DNA of 64,000 bases from JAQBQB01 sp963846925 (lineage in GTDB: Bacteria > Gemmatimonadota > Gemmatimonadetes > Gemmatimonadales > Gemmatimonadaceae). This document shows, piece after piece, positions 55,316-64,000 of this stretch; positions within the stretch are counted from its first letter, which is position 1, and each line of letters starts with the position of its first letter. A program made the position numbers and the translations under genes. The stretch lies in assembly GCA_963846925.1 (NCBI GenBank), contig CAWJXW010000016.1:62001-126000 (forward strand), given 5' to 3'. The notes beneath the pieces were generated by a model, which did not search any database, had not been told where the DNA came from, and worked only from the letters and a program-made list of their open reading frames with translations.

Positions 55316-56503
55316 GGCGGGCAAGCTGGAGGTTCCAACGGCCGAGCATGGCGACGTGCGGCGGCTCGCCATACATCGACGCGGCATTGAAGGCACGCAC
55401 GAGCGCCTGTCGGTCGCCCGCGCTGATCGGAGGACGATCGAGCCAGTCCACCCGATGCACCGGCGCCCCGACCGACGCCAATGGCCACTCCCGCGTCGCG
55501 CTGTCGGCGAGGGAAAGGTGCGCGACGTCGCCGGTCGTATCATACCGCGCGATAACGCGATAGTGCGGTGCGTCCCAATGCTCGCTCCCTGTCGAATCCG
55601 TCCGCGCTCGGGCCGACGCCGAATCCGGCGACCAAGCCACCGAGTCCACCGGCAACGGCTCGAGCTCGAGACCGTTCCCCTCCGGTCCCTCCCCTCGCCC
55701 GGGCACGTGAAACGCGACGGCCGCGCGACCGGCGAGGGTCGTGACGGAGAAGCTGTGGTCGTCGAACTTCTGTTGCGCGAGGGCGGCGGCCGCGCGCCGC
55801 TCGTCGGGACCGAGTGAGAAGGCGACGCGCGACACCGAGTCGCGCATGATCTCGAATTGGTGGCGGCCCGCGGCGATCACGCGGTCGCCGTTCGCGGCGC
55901 CGAACAACTCGCGGACGCCGCTCGGCTTGCCGGAGCGAAGATCGAGGACGCCTCGCCGCGTCGCGCGCCACGAGTTTCCGCCGCGCGTGCTGACGTCGAG
56001 GCGGTACTCATACGACAAAAACGGACCGAACACGTCAAGAATATCGAGCTCGGCGGTCGCTTGCTGGCTCGGATCGGCTTCGCCGTCTTCGTCGGGCGAC
56101 AGGGGTTTCTCGTCCGGATGCGCGCGCGCGTACGCCGCGGCCATTCGGGGCACGACCGTGTCCGCGAAGACGAGCGAACTGTCGCCGGTGAGGAGATCGC
56201 GGCGATACAGGAATTGGCCGACGAGCAACGCGTCGTCGTAGGATTTGTCGTCGTCGGCGCTGTAGACCTCGTACCACCGGCCGCCGTAGCGCGCCAGGAC
56301 GAGCGGCTCGCCGCGGACCTCCGGGCGCCCCTCCATCGTCGAGATCCAGTACGTCGAGTCGCTGCCGACGACGAGGAACTCGGCGCGCGGCGGCGGATTG
56401 CGCGGCGCGCTGTCCGTGCCGCGGGAAGGTCCGCAAGCAGCGATCGAGAGGAACGCCGCGGCTGAGCGACGGGGCGAACCGTTCGGCGGGAGAGTCTGAA
56501 CAT
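55312..56503 (-). CDS. Lipoprotein of unknown function (frameshifted at both ends)
   Basis: The main frame starts inside the gene. Upstream of its first ATG at 56336 the same frame reads AAAFLSIAACGPSRG, a lipobox, while the true start (MFRLSRRTVRPVA) is in another frame at 56503, so one base is extra near 56440-56470. The mature protein has FLVVGSDSTYWISTMEG, VLARYGGRWYEVYSADDDKS, FLYRRDLLTGDSSLVF and YRLDVSTRGGNSWR. Its frame runs on past the thioesterase start, so a second indel probably hides the stop, perhaps at 55312-55314. No family recognised. Confidence 0.6.
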
Positions 56504-56632
56504 CCTAGGGGAGAATATACTGGCGGGCCGGCCACGATCGCCGGTCAGAGCAATGGGAACGCGAACACATGAACGGTCATTGCCGCTAGATTCCGTCCGT
56601 CGCCCCAAAAAGATCAGCGGAGCCCCACGACC

Positions 56633-57721
56633 GTGCCTCGCATGACTACGACGCATCTCGCGCTCGCGTGCTGCGCGTTGATGCCACCCTTCTCGCCCGC
56701 GCGCGCGCAGCAGCCGACCGGTCCCACGGTCGTGCGCGCGCTGTACGTGAATCGCTGGGCGGCGCAGAGCAAAAAGAAGATGGCGAAGCTGGTCGCCATC
56801 GCCGACACGACCGAGATCAACGCGCTCGTCGTCGACATGAAGGACGAGTTCGGGCTCAACTACGCGACGAAGAATCCGGAGTTCGCGAAGAACGCCGGAA
56901 ATTCGGCGAAGGCGAACGTCGTCGCGCTGCTCGATACGCTCAAGGCGCACAAGATTTTCCCGATCGCGCGCATCGTCGTCTTCAAGGACTCGGTCACGGC
57001 GCGCGTCCATCCCGAGTGGACCATTCGCAAGACGGACGGCGCGGTGTGGCGCGACAAAAAAGGGCTCGCATGGGTGAACCCGTATCACCACGAGCTGTGG
57101 GATTACAACATCGGCGTTGCCGAGGAGCTGGTGAAGCTCGGGTTCGGCGAGATTCAGTTCGACTACATCCGGTTTCCCGAGCCGTATCCGAGCTTGCCCA
57201 AACAGGTCTTTCCCGACTCGAAGGACGTGACGAAGCCGAATGCGCTCGCCGAGTATCTCAAGGAAGCAAGAACGCGCCTCAACAAGCTCGGCGTGCGCTC
57301 GACCGCGGACATCTTCGGTCTCGTCACGACGGTGAACGGAGCGCTCGAAGTGGGGCAGGAATGGGAGAAGCTCGCGCCCAACACCGACGTGCTGCTGCCC
57401 ATGGTCTACCCGTCGCACTACCCGCACGGCTCATTCGGCATCAACTCGCCGAACGCGGAGCCGTACCAGGTGATCACGACCGCGATCAAGCGCGCGCGGG
57501 AGCGCGACGAGAAGCTGGGGATCAAGGACGGAGAACACGTGCGTCCCTGGCTGCAGGCGTTCACGCTCGGCAAGCCGCCGTACGGCGCTGAGCAGCTCCG
57601 CGCCGAGAAGAAGGCGGTCTACGATTCCGGCTACGACGGCTGGGTCATGTGGAACCCAGGATCGAGCTACGACATCTACGTGCCGGCGCTCGAGAAAACG
57701 CTGACGATTCGAAAGAAGTAG
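56633..57721 (+). CDS. Secreted DUF4015 protein (putative glycoside hydrolase)
   Basis: A 362-residue exported protein of the DUF4015 family, predicted to have a glycosidase-like TIM barrel. After a signal peptide (LALACCALMPPFSPARA) come VRALYVNRWAAQSKKKM, NALVVDMKDEFGLNYAT, FPIARIVVFKDSVTARVHPE, LAWVNPYHHELWDYNIGVAE, FGEIQFDYIRFPEPYPSL and TDVLLPMVYPSHYPHGSFG. The start is GTG at 56633 or ATG at 56642. Neighbours are unrelated, and the substrate is unknown. Confidence 0.85.
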   Translation: MPRMTTTHLALACCALMPPFSPARAQQPTGPTVVRALYVNRWAAQSKKKMAKLVAIADTTEINALVVDMKDEFGLNYATKNPEFAKNAGNSAKANVVALLDTLKAHKIFPIARIVVFKDSVTARVHPEWTIRKTDGAVWRDKKGLAWVNPYHHELWDYNIGVAEELVKLGFGEIQFDYIRFPEPYPSLPKQVFPDSKDVTKPNALAEYLKEARTRLNKLGVRSTADIFGLVTTVNGALEVGQEWEKLAPNTDVLLPMVYPSHYPHGSFGINSPNAEPYQVITTAIKRARERDEKLGIKDGEHVRPWLQAFTLGKPPYGAEQLRAEKKAVYDSGYDGWVMWNPGSSYDIYVPALEKTLTIRKK

Positions 57722-57734
57722 CCGGCCCCCGCCG

Positions 57735-59438
57735 TCAGGGGGCGCCGGAATGAAGTCGGATCGTGAGGACCATCACGTCCTGGGTCCACCGCGCGATGGC
57801 CGCTTCGCCGTGCTCGTCTCCGAGGGACGCGCGAAACGTCATGGGCTGATCGAGCGACGCGCCGCACACCATGAAGTCGCCGGTGTATCCGACTTCCCCG
57901 AAACGGTGCACTGGCCGCACGAGCGTGTCGCCGACGACGACCGCCCGCATCGTCTCCATGTCGATTCGCGCCCGGATCGCCGGCACGCCCGCGGTGTCGA
58001 TCACGCGAAGAATCGCCACTCCCTGCCCGGCGACGTACTTGTTGTCCGGGCAGGCCGCGCGCAACGCGTCGGCGCGCGGATACATCTTGAGGACGTCGAG
58101 ATCGATGTCGGCCCCCAGGTTCCGATCGTTAGACACGAGGACTGTGCGCGGCGGTGTTTGATTGATCCCGCCGGCCGCGAGGGTGCTGTCGGCCGCGACG
58201 ACGCTGAACAATCCGCTGACCATTGGACGCGGCAAGCGAAACACACCGGCGCTGTCCGTGACGACCGTGTCGGCCAAACCGTTCATCCAGACGCGCGCGC
58301 CGGGCACGACGCGCCCGTGCAGATCCACGATCAAACCCGTGATCGAGGCGAGGCGCGGTTGCCAACTCGAACCGTCGGGCCACGTGACCTGGCGAGCTTC
58401 CGCGCCAAGCACCTGGTAGCCGAGGACCCGGAAGCGGTGGCGTTCGGGTCGCGGCGGGAGGCTGCGCCGAATCCCGGTCGACATCTCCGATTCGTCGGTC
58501 GCGATGATCGGCGAATGGATCGTCCAACGGACGATCATCGGCACGCCGCTCGGCATCGACTGGAAGAGGATGCTGCCGCCGCTGCCATCCTTGACGGGCT
58601 CGAGATTCGTGTAGTCGAAGTCGAGCGTCCGAAGATCGAGCGTCTTGGCGTTGAGCCACACGGTGCCGCGTATCTCGACGAGGCTGTCGCGCTCCGGCGT
58701 GACCGGCTCGAATCCGATGCCGACTTCCCCCACGTGGGCCGCGTCGGCCGCGACAACGCGCAGACAGTGCGAAGCGGCGAATGCCTCGTCGAGCAGCACG
58801 CCTTCGTCGGGCGCGTAATAGTCGCGGTCCCCGCCCACCCGTTGGCGCATGTAACCATCGCTCGCGAAGGCCGTCGCCGACCGGGCGGCGATGAACGGCT
58901 GGTCGCCGACGATCGTCTTGACCCAGACGGAGTCGTCCACCACGCGTCTCAGCATCGGATCGCGCTCGACCCTGAAATAGCGCAATCGAAGATTTGGCGG
59001 GCGTGCGTCGCGTGCTACGACGGCGGCGAGGAATCCGCTGCGCGCCTGCTCCCAGAGCTGGAGCGCCTGGCTGTTGGCGTCGTCGCCGGGACACACCCGC
59101 CGGCCCGACGTCGTGACCGTGGCCAGCTGCGACGCGATGGCGCGCATGCGAAGGTCGAGCAGCTCGTCAGCGGCCGGAACGGTCGCGTCGATCGGACGAT
59201 ATCCGATGCGCACGACGTGGATCCGCTTCGATTCGGGGAATCGCGGGACGTCGAACCGGCCGTCGGCGCCGGCGATGCCGCGGGCGAGGAAGCGCCCCGT
59301 CGAATCCGAGACCGTGACGACCGCGCCGGTGATCGGCTCGCGCGTCGAGCTGTCCGTGAGCGTCCCGCGCACTCGCTGGGCGAGCGCGGGAGAGGCGGCC
59401 AGCGCCGCGAGGACGGTGCCGACGACGAGGCTACGCAC
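57735..59438 (-). CDS. Secreted carboxypeptidase-regulatory-like domain protein
   Basis: A 567-residue exported protein. The signal (VVGTVLAALAASPALAQ) is followed by one CarboxypepD_reg domain (VRGTLTDSSTREPITGAVVT to HVVRIGYRPIDATV). A large middle domain of unknown type precedes a second such domain (GLIVDLHGRVVPGARVWMNG) near residue 375. The domain type is common in proteins that sense or bind in the periplasm. GTG start at 59438 overlaps the upstream gene's stop. The protein ends three bases after the DUF4015 gene's convergent end. Confidence 0.8.
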   Translation of the reverse strand: MRSLVVGTVLAALAASPALAQRVRGTLTDSSTREPITGAVVTVSDSTGRFLARGIAGADGRFDVPRFPESKRIHVVRIGYRPIDATVPAADELLDLRMRAIASQLATVTTSGRRVCPGDDANSQALQLWEQARSGFLAAVVARDARPPNLRLRYFRVERDPMLRRVVDDSVWVKTIVGDQPFIAARSATAFASDGYMRQRVGGDRDYYAPDEGVLLDEAFAASHCLRVVAADAAHVGEVGIGFEPVTPERDSLVEIRGTVWLNAKTLDLRTLDFDYTNLEPVKDGSGGSILFQSMPSGVPMIVRWTIHSPIIATDESEMSTGIRRSLPPRPERHRFRVLGYQVLGAEARQVTWPDGSSWQPRLASITGLIVDLHGRVVPGARVWMNGLADTVVTDSAGVFRLPRPMVSGLFSVVAADSTLAAGGINQTPPRTVLVSNDRNLGADIDLDVLKMYPRADALRAACPDNKYVAGQGVAILRVIDTAGVPAIRARIDMETMRAVVVGDTLVRPVHRFGEVGYTGDFMVCGASLDQPMTFRASLGDEHGEAAIARWTQDVMVLTIRLHSGAP

Positions 59439-60702
59439 GGCCCGCGGCGATCTGGTGCACGCCGTCGATCAATCGATCGATCTCTTCCTCGGTCGTGTAG
59501 CAGCTGCAGCCGGCGCGCACGAATCCGCCGGCGTTCCCGCCGACGCCGTACCGGTCGGCGATCGTCGCCGCGTAGAAGTCGCCGTTCGACACGAACACGC
59601 CGCGGCGCGCCAGGTTTTCCGCGACATAGTCCGTCGAACGACCGCGGAGCGTGAACGACAGCGTCGGCATGCGCAAGTGACTCGGTTCGGGACCGTACAA
59701 GCGGACGCCGTCTATTTCCTCGAGCGAAAACCAGAGTTTCTCGAACAGCTTGGTATTGCGCGCCTCGAGGCCGCGCAGCGCGTGCACCACGCCGTCGCGC
59801 CGAGATGCTGATTGCACAGCGAGCGAAGCGATGAAGTCCACCGCCGCCGCCGCGCCGACGATGGCTTCGTGATTCTGCGTGCCGGTCTCGAGGCGCTCGG
59901 GCGACTCCTGCGGCGCCGGGTCGAGCCGGGGCGCGTCGAGCGCTTCGATCGCCGCCCGCTTGCCCCAGAGCACGCCGATGTGCGGACCATAGAACTTGTA
60001 CGCCGACATCGCGACGAAGTCGCAGTCGAAGAGCTTCACGTCCACGGCGCGATGCGGCGCGTAGTGAACGGCGTCGACGAACACGCGCACGTTCGCCGAC
60101 GCGGCTCGCGCGAACTTCGACGCCTGGTTGACGCCGTTCATGGTGCCGAGCGCGTTCGACGCGGCAAAGATGGCGACCACCTTCGTCCGCGGGTTGAGCA
60201 GGCTCCGGTAGTGATCCCAGTCGAGCGTGCCGTCCTCGAGGTTCATCTGCGCCATGCGAATCGTGACGCCGCGCTCCTTCTCGAGCGCGCGCCACGGCGC
60301 GACGTTGCCGTGGTGATCCAGCTCGGTGAGGACGATCTCGTCGCCCTTGCCCAGTTCGCGGCCAATGGCGCGCGCGACGTGGAACGTGAGCGTCGTCATG
60401 TTCTGGCCGAACACGATTTCGTCGGGGCGGCCGAACACGAAATCGGCGAGCGCCTCGCGCGAGCGCGCGATCAACTCGTCGGTCTCCTGGCTCGTCGGAT
60501 AGAGCCAATGCGTGTTGGCGTTGTGATGGAAGAGATAGTCGTCCATCGCCGCGACGACCGAGCGCGGGACCTGCGTGCCGCCCGGGCCGTCGAAGTACGC
60601 GACGGGGTTTCCGGCGTACGTCCGCTCCAGCGCCGGAAAGTGCGAACGAATCTCCTCGACGCCGACGGCCCAGTTCGGGTCCAATCCGGCGACGGTCGTC
60701 AT
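59431..60702 (-). CDS. Cysteine desulfurase-like PLP enzyme
   Basis: Fold-type I PLP aminotransferase of the NifS/SufS group, about 423 residues. The PLP lysine is in DFVAMSAYKFYGPHIGVLWG, preceded by VDAVHYAPHRAVDVK, LTELDHHGNVAPWRAL and HNANTHWLYPTSQETDEL. The sequence is typical of 'cysteine desulfurase family' proteins that often work outside the Isc and Suf systems. It overlaps the upstream dehydrogenase by ATGA and the downstream gene by 8 bases, so all three genes are one operon. Confidence 0.9.
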   Translation of the reverse strand: MTTVAGLDPNWAVGVEEIRSHFPALERTYAGNPVAYFDGPGGTQVPRSVVAAMDDYLFHHNANTHWLYPTSQETDELIARSREALADFVFGRPDEIVFGQNMTTLTFHVARAIGRELGKGDEIVLTELDHHGNVAPWRALEKERGVTIRMAQMNLEDGTLDWDHYRSLLNPRTKVVAIFAASNALGTMNGVNQASKFARAASANVRVFVDAVHYAPHRAVDVKLFDCDFVAMSAYKFYGPHIGVLWGKRAAIEALDAPRLDPAPQESPERLETGTQNHEAIVGAAAAVDFIASLAVQSASRRDGVVHALRGLEARNTKLFEKLWFSLEEIDGVRLYGPEPSHLRMPTLSFTLRGRSTDYVAENLARRGVFVSNGDFYAATIADRYGVGGNAGGFVRAGCSCYTTEEEIDRLIDGVHQIAAGRA

Positions 60703-61586
60703 GCGATCTCCACGCCGGCCCACTGCTCGACCATCTTCACGGCCTCCACATGGTCGGCGACTTCACCGAGTTCGCCGCGTGCGATTCGGAAGAGGTCGGC
60801 CGTCAATTGAAGAATCGGCGCGGGCGTGCGCGTGTCGCGCGCGACCTCCGCCGCGATCCCGACGTCTTTCTCGAGCAGCGCCAGCCGAAAGGTCCGCGGG
60901 AACTTGCGCGTGATCACGCGCTCGGGAATCAGGTTCATCGACGCGTTGGACCGTCCGCTCGAGGCGTTGATCACGTCCAGCGCGACCTTGGGGTCGACGC
61001 CCATCTTCACCAGCGCCGCGAGTCCCTCGGCGGCCGCCAGGATGTGCGTCGCGAGGAACGCGTTGTTCACCGCCTTGACCGCGTCGCCGGCGCCGACGTC
61101 GCCGCAGTGAACGATCTTCTGGCCGAAGGTCTCGAGCACGGGGCGGGCCCGCTCGAGGACGGCCGCGTCGCCGCCGACCATGATCGTCAGAGTCCCCTTC
61201 TCCGCGCCGGTTGTGCCGCCGCTGACCGGCGCGTCGATGTAGCCGACGTTCTTTTCGGCGAGCGCGTCGCGAATCTTGCGCGATGTCGCCGGGTCGCCCG
61301 ACGTGCAGTCGATGAGAGTGGCTCCATCCCCAAGGCCGGCAATGAGACCCTCGGGGCCATCGAGCAAACTCGCGACGTCCTGAGAGGTCGGCATGCAGGT
61401 GACGACGACGTCCGCTTCGCGCGCAGCATCCGCCGGCGTTGCCGCGTGCCGAGCGCCGAACTCCTTCGCGAAGTCGGCGGCGCGCGACGCGGTGCGATTC
61501 CAAACGGTGAGGGGCAGGCCCGACCCGGCCACCCGCGCGGCCATCGGTCGGCCGATCGCGCCGAGCCCCAGAAAGGCGATGTTCAT
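60699..61586 (-). CDS. NAD-dependent hydroxyacid dehydrogenase (3-hydroxyisobutyrate dehydrogenase-like)
   Basis: A 295-residue beta-hydroxyacid dehydrogenase that oxidises a 3-hydroxyacid such as 3-hydroxyisobutyrate or tartronate semialdehyde. The NAD-binding GLGAIGRPMAARV replaces the usual GLGxMG by GLGAIG. Then DAPVSGGTTGAEKGTLTIMV, GDAVKAVNNAFLATHILAAA (with Lys) and KDVGIAAEVARDTRTPAPIL match. First gene of the operon with the cysteine desulfurase-like gene. The start at 61586 is clear. The exact substrate is not predictable. Confidence 0.9.
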   Translation of the reverse strand: MNIAFLGLGAIGRPMAARVAGSGLPLTVWNRTASRAADFAKEFGARHAATPADAAREADVVVTCMPTSQDVASLLDGPEGLIAGLGDGATLIDCTSGDPATSRKIRDALAEKNVGYIDAPVSGGTTGAEKGTLTIMVGGDAAVLERARPVLETFGQKIVHCGDVGAGDAVKAVNNAFLATHILAAAEGLAALVKMGVDPKVALDVINASSGRSNASMNLIPERVITRKFPRTFRLALLEKDVGIAAEVARDTRTPAPILQLTADLFRIARGELGEVADHVEAVKMVEQWAGVEIA

Positions 61587-61620
61587 GCGCCAGAACTTAT
61601 CATCGGCCTATGTTTCTCGC

Positions 61621-61881
61621 ATGATCACGACCGTGACCGTCGAGGGGATGACCTGCCAGCACTGCGTGCGGGCCGTGTTTACGGCCCTCGCCGCGGTCCC
61701 CGGAATCGACCGGGCCGAGGTGTCCATCGGGTCGGCGCGGGTCGAGCACGACGGGAGCGTCACGGTCGAGCAGATGCGAGAGGCGATCGCGGTTGCGGGA
61801 TACGCCGTCACAGACGCGACAACGAACCGCCGGTCCTGCCGATCGCCTGACAGCGGGTCGCACGAACAGCGATCTCTGTAA
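61621..61881 (+). CDS. Heavy-metal-associated (HMA) domain protein
   Basis: A copper-chaperone-like protein of 86 residues. The metal site is GMTCQHCVRAV, and the rest follows the ferredoxin-like HMA fold (VTVEGMT, IDRAEVSIGSARVEHDG, VTVEQMREAIAVAGYAV). A short extra tail (NRRSCRSPDSGS) ends it. It is divergent from the dehydrogenase with 34 bp between them. No partner P-type ATPase is nearby. Confidence 0.9.
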   Translation: MITTVTVEGMTCQHCVRAVFTALAAVPGIDRAEVSIGSARVEHDGSVTVEQMREAIAVAGYAVTDATTNRRSCRSPDSGSHEQRSL

Positions 61882-61891
61882 GGCCAGACTC

Positions 61892-61948
61892 TAGTCGTCA
61901 GCGGCAGTCGTCAGTCACCAGGCCACTGTCGCTGACGCCTGACGACTA
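61892..61948. repeat. Intergenic palindrome with iterated GTCGTCAG word
   Basis: TAGTCGTCAG (61892-61901) pairs perfectly with CTGACGACTA (61939-61948). A second GTCGTCAG lies inside. It is downstream of the HMA gene and may act as a terminator. Confidence 0.7.
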
Positions 61949-62078
61949 CACGATTCCGTTACGCGCGAGGATCTCATTTAATGCGCGTCAACTAAGCCCC
62001 AAAGGGTTGTCCCAGAGTAGTGGCTTTGCCTATGTTGCCCCCGCCGAACGCGACGAGCACCTAAAGCGGAGAGTGGCC

Positions 62079-63523
62079 ATGACGCCACCGCAGAGAAACC
62101 CAGAGGACCGGCCGGTCGCGGCGCTCCTGGCGCCCGACATCGTCGCGCTGCTCGCGGAATCGCCGGCGGACATCGCGGTGGAGACGGAAGAGATCCACCC
62201 CGCGGACCTCGCCGACGTCGCCGACGCGCTCGACCGCGAGCAACTCCAGAAATTCCTCGCCGCCCTCGGGCCGTCGCGCGCCGCGGACGTGCTCGAGTAC
62301 ATGGACGAGGAGGTGAGGACCGAGTTCCTCGAGGGAATCACTCCGCGTCAGGCCGCCGAGCTCGTCACGCAGATGACGCCGGACGACCGCGCCGACACGC
62401 TCGAGGAGATCAGCGAGGAGCACGCCGAGGAAATCCTCTCCGAGATCCCGACGGAGAAGCGGCAGGAGACGGAGCGGCTCCTCTCGTACGAGCCGGACAC
62501 CGCCGGCGGCTTGATGACCACCGATTTCGTCTCGGTGTCGGCCGACATGACGGTGGAAACGGCGCTCGATCTCGTGCGCGCCGTCGCGCGATCGGGACGC
62601 AAGGAGGCGATGTATGCGATCTACACGACCGACGAGAAGAGCCGCGTCGTCGGCGTGATCTCGCTGCGCGAGCTGCTCGCGGCGGCGACCGGCGCCAAGA
62701 TCGGCGACATCGCCTGGAGCGAGGTCCAGAGCGTACGCTCCGAGCGCCGACCGCGAAGAAGTCGCGACGGTGATCGCCAACTACGACCTCGTCGCCGTTC
62801 CCGTCGTCAGCGAGTCCGGGCCACATGCTCGGCGTGATCACCGTCGACGACGTGATCGACGCGATCCAGGAAGAGCAGACGGAAGACGTGCAGAAGTTCG
62901 GCGGTATGGAGGCCCTCGACGAGCCGTACATGCAGATCGGGCTCGTGGCGATGATCAAGAAGCGCGCGGGGTGGCTCAGCGTCCTCCTGATCAGCGAGAT
63001 GCTGACGACGACCGCGATGCAGCACTTCGACGTCGAGCTTCAGAAAGTCGAAATGCTGGCGCTGTTCGTCCCCCTCGTCATGAGCTCGGGAGGCAACTCG
63101 GGCTCGCAGGCGACGTCGCTGGTGACTCGCGCGATGGCGCTGCGCGAGATCGAGCTCCGGGACTGGTGGCGCGTCGCGGCGCGCGAGCTGCCGTCGGGCT
63201 TGAGCCTCGGCGCGATCCTCGGCGTGATCGGCGTCATTCGAATCACGGTCTGGCAGTATTTGAAGACGAACTATCCGGCGTCGCCCATCGGGTACAACTA
63301 CGGTCCGCACTGGGGGCTCATCGCCGCGACGGTCGGGCTTTCGCTCGTCGGCATCGTGACGTTCGGGTCCCTCGCCGGCTCGATGCTTCCGTTCGTCCTG
63401 AGACGGCTGGGCTTCGACCCCGCCAGCGCGTCGGCGCCGTTCGTCGCGACGCTCGTAGACGTCACGGGGCTCAGCATCTACTTCCTGGTTGCGCTGATCG
63501 TCCTGCACGGGACGCTGTTGTAG
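62079..63523 (+). CDS. mgtE: Magnesium transporter MgtE (two frameshifts)
   Basis: Mg2+ channel with an N-terminal helical sensor (EEIHPADLADVADALDREQ, LEEISEEHAEEILSEIPTEK), two CBS domains (ADMTVETALDLVRAV, VVGVISLRELLAA; second near 62770-62860) and five transmembrane helices (SGGNSGSQATSLVTRAM contains the conserved pore segment). Two frame breaks in the second CBS domain, near 62745 and in TCCGG(G)CCAC near 62820, divide it; both repair by removing one base to give ADREEVATVIANYDLV and HMLGVITVDDVID. Start ATG at 62079 after GGAGAG. Mg2+ controls its opening through the CBS and N domains. Confidence 0.93.
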
Positions 63524-63659
63524 ACCAGCCGCCGACGGGGGCGGCGATGCCGACGGCATGTCGCATTCAGGGGATGGCCGACGTGCTCCATAGTGAGGCT
63601 GGTGTCGTCAACCGCGCGTCTCGCGTGGACCCGGCGCCAGCAGGCACGATGGAGAAGCC

Positions 63660-63962
63660 ATGCGGAACCCGCTTCGTCGCCAGCGCACGTATCGAGTCGC
63701 CACGGCTATTGCCGCTCTCGGGATCGCGGCCGCTTGCACCAGTCCCGTCGATCCCACGTCCAACCGCGAAGCCGTCGCGCCGCTAGCCCAGCCGGGACAG
63801 CGACCCCTCTGGGACGGAAGGTGGACGGGACAGACGGCAGAGGGTCAGCTGGTCACGTTCACGATTGTCGGTAACGAGATCACGGATTTCTCGATCGCGA
63901 TCGGATCTGGCCGGCGATTGCCCACATTCTCGGCGATCTTCAACACGCGATCCGCCGGCTGA
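63660..63962 (+). CDS. Small lipoprotein of unknown function
   Basis: A 100-residue exported protein. GGAG precedes ATG 63660. The signal ends in a lipobox-like GIAAACTSP. The mature part (PLWDGRWTGQTAEGQLVTFT then IVGNEITDFSIAIGS) looks like a small beta barrel, in the style of lipocalin-like or single-domain secreted proteins. It ends SAIFNTRSAG with TGA at 63960-63962. No family recognised. The stop could be premature given the frameshifts elsewhere. Confidence 0.65.
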   Translation: MRNPLRRQRTYRVATAIAALGIAAACTSPVDPTSNREAVAPLAQPGQRPLWDGRWTGQTAEGQLVTFTIVGNEITDFSIAIGSGRRLPTFSAIFNTRSAG

Positions 63963-64000
63963 GCGCCGGCACCGCCAACGGAGTGAGGTGCAATTCGAAC

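Noticed and set aside
57750..59654. Long antisense open frame (634 residues) over the carboxypeptidase-regulatory-like gene
   Set aside because: Charged, low-complexity translation with no family motifs; it mirrors a well-supported gene in GC-rich DNA.
61882..62078. Mg2+ riboswitch upstream of mgtE
   Set aside because: I cannot identify conserved elements of a known Mg2+ riboswitch; only an unrelated palindrome is clear.
1..64000. CRISPR arrays, rRNA genes, prophage or insertion sequences
   Set aside because: No regular repeat-spacer array, no rRNA sequence and no transposase or phage gene motifs were seen.

Overview
The window is GC-rich bacterial chromosome with tightly packed genes. The gene set points to Gemmatimonadota or a close relative, though no rRNA is present to prove it. 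The signs are four duplicated-permease (MacB/FtsX, 'ADOP') genes without a neighbouring ATPase, one of them behind a PadR regulator; a membrane-anchored SARP/BTAD regulator with TPR-like repeats; a tricorn-type S41 protease; a D-aminoacylase-like amidohydrolase; a CocE/S15 hydrolase; and many small lipoproteins of unknown function.

Layout. 1-7.6 kb: a tricorn-like protease converges on a three-gene minus-strand hydrolase operon (S15 hydrolase, serine beta-lactamase-like hydrolase, D-aminoacylase-like amidohydrolase). 7.7-15 kb: small membrane genes, an ADOP permease bracketed by hairpins, a VOC protein, then a PadR-ADOP operon with a perfect inverted repeat as candidate operator. 15-20 kb: tyrosine phenol-lyase, DUF488, small membrane and lipoproteins including a His/Met-rich one. 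20-28 kb: the SARP/BTAD regulator, a Tat-exported esterase-like hydrolase, two overlapping lipoprotein genes, a membrane protein and an FG-GAP repeat protein. 28-38 kb: an ADOP permease, an OmpR-type two-component system, two divergent Tat-exported Rieske proteins flanked by membrane proteins, and another ADOP permease. 38-49 kb: a plant-type tyrosinase, tandemly duplicated lipoproteins, two acetyltransferases, DoxX and DUF417 membrane proteins, a beta-propeller lipoprotein, an ECF sigma factor, a divergent LytTR/LytS pair and tRNA-Gln(CTG). 49-64 kb: tRNA-Ala(CGC), a serine/threonine dehydratase-like enzyme, a KGG stress protein, ribonuclease Z, DUF2203, a hotdog thioesterase, a DUF4015 glycosidase-like protein, an operon of 3-hydroxyisobutyrate-dehydrogenase-like, cysteine-desulfurase-like and carboxypeptidase-regulatory-like genes, a metal-binding HMA protein and MgtE.

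Two features cut across the window. First, more than a dozen genes are broken by single-base frameshifts. Nearly all are +1, typically duplication of one base beside G or C runs, and they are densest in the amidohydrolase at 2394-4112. Repairing them restores normal family sequences, so I treat most as sequence errors and describe the repaired proteins. Second, many intergenic gaps hold palindromes. Several of them repeat one short word within each arm, use a different word at each locus, and sit mostly at gene 3' ends. I regard this set, the paired Rieske cluster and the PadR operator as the items most worth following up.
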